DNA from: Ruminococcaceae bacterium UBA7135
GTDB lineage: Bacteria > Bacillota > Clostridia > Oscillospirales > Ruminococcaceae
Assembly (NCBI GenBank): GCA_002492075.1
Contig: DKXD01000105.1
Location: 1 to 6,026, forward strand
DNA length: 6,026 nt
Reading direction: 5' to 3'
The position numbers and the translations under genes are program-made. Below are positions 5,883 through 6,026 of this stretch, in pieces. How positions within the stretch are numbered: position 1 is the first letter of the stretch; each line of letters starts with the position of its first letter. The notes beneath the pieces are model-generated. The model had not been told where the DNA came from and did no database searches. It worked only from the letters and a program-made list of their open reading frames with translations.

Positions 5883-5911
5883 ATTATAATCTGCCCGACG
5901 GAAAATGTCAA
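5883..5911 (-). promoter_or_regulatory. Consensus housekeeping promoter for the MATE gene
   Basis: On the minus strand a perfect TTGACA (5911-5906), a 17 bp spacer and a perfect TATAAT (5888-5883) point at the MATE gene. Transcription should start near 5876. A strong constitutive promoter paired with a terminator in the leader fits control by attenuation rather than by initiation. Confidence 0.85.
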
Positions 5912-6004
5912 AGGGCATTTTGCACAAAGTTGAAAGCGTTGGCGTTTCATAAATTTTACGCCGTGTTTGTTCATGTACCTATGGGAGCGGCGGTATTCGC
6001 TCAC

Positions 6005-6026
6005 AAAAAGAGCCGCGGCTTGACCT
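6005..6026 (-). terminator. Possible right-truncated terminator of a minus-strand gene outside the window
   Basis: On the minus strand the perfect palindrome AGCCGCGGCT (6020-6011) is followed by CTTTTTG (6010-6004). As a self-contained hairpin it would have only three pairs. As the 3' arm of a longer stem whose 5' arm lies beyond the right edge, it would make a typical intrinsic terminator. This cannot be decided from the window. Confidence 0.25.

Noticed and set aside
5705..6004. Minus-strand ORF of 99 codons overlapping the MATE start
   Set aside because: It runs through the promoter, attenuator and 5' end of the MATE gene in another frame. The part before the promoter (around 5912-6026) could be the decayed end of a gene, but nothing in it is recognisable.
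5912..6026. Right-edge segment searched for genes, RNA genes or attachment sites
   Set aside because: Only short frames and a 5 bp GAGCG/CGCTC hairpin (5985-6002) are present; none is supportable as a feature.
1..6026. CRISPR arrays, tRNA/rRNA genes, insertion sequences
   Set aside because: No regularly spaced repeats, no tRNA-like cloverleaf and no transposase motif or terminal inverted repeat were seen on either strand.

Overview
This 6 kb window looks like ordinary chromosome from a Firmicute of the class Clostridia, probably a gut or rumen Oscillospiraceae-type organism. The reasons are strong AGGAGG-type ribosome sites, three promoters matching TTGACA-17 bp-TATAAT exactly, AT-rich intergenic DNA around mid-GC genes, a zinc-ribbon/TPM-tail gene pair, a cytosolic GH95 glycosidase and a MepA/DinF-like MATE exporter. 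The assignment is inferred from style and families; no marker gene is present.

Layout. (1) 2-148, plus strand: the last 48 codons of a gene that enters from the left. Its tail resembles the C-termini of phage or mobile-element replication-initiator (DnaD-like / helix-turn-helix) proteins. (2) 197-1667, minus strand: a two-gene operon. A membrane-anchored double zinc-ribbon protein is followed, 10 nt later, by a small secreted or membrane protein that matches the tail of TPM-domain proteins but has no TPM domain. An intrinsic terminator follows at 197-220. (3) 1668-2141: a 474 bp divergent control region. A perfect consensus promoter drives each side, and a 12 bp repeat sits on both promoters. 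The leaders are 122 nt (leftward) and 228 nt (rightward, with a long hairpin just before the ribosome site). (4) 2142-4433, plus strand: a complete GH95 enzyme (alpha-L-fucosidase / alpha-L-galactosidase family) without signal peptide and with all catalytic residues. (5) 4420-5808, minus strand: a MATE-family efflux transporter whose 3' end overlaps the GH95 gene by 14 bp. (6) 5809-5911: the MATE control region, with a third perfect promoter followed almost at once by a 13-bp-stem intrinsic terminator and then the MATE ribosome site. This is an attenuator layout, and a ten-codon ORF lies inside the hairpin. (7) 5912-6026: no gene recognised.

How the genes relate. The zinc-ribbon and TPM-tail genes form one transcription unit and probably act together at the membrane. 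The GH95 enzyme would release L-fucose (or L-galactose) from imported oligosaccharides in the cytoplasm; no transporter, regulator or fucose pathway gene accompanies it here. The MATE gene appears independent and conditionally expressed through its leader terminator. I see no clear new multi-gene system. The most distinctive points are the MATE attenuator and the TPM protein that has lost its TPM domain.
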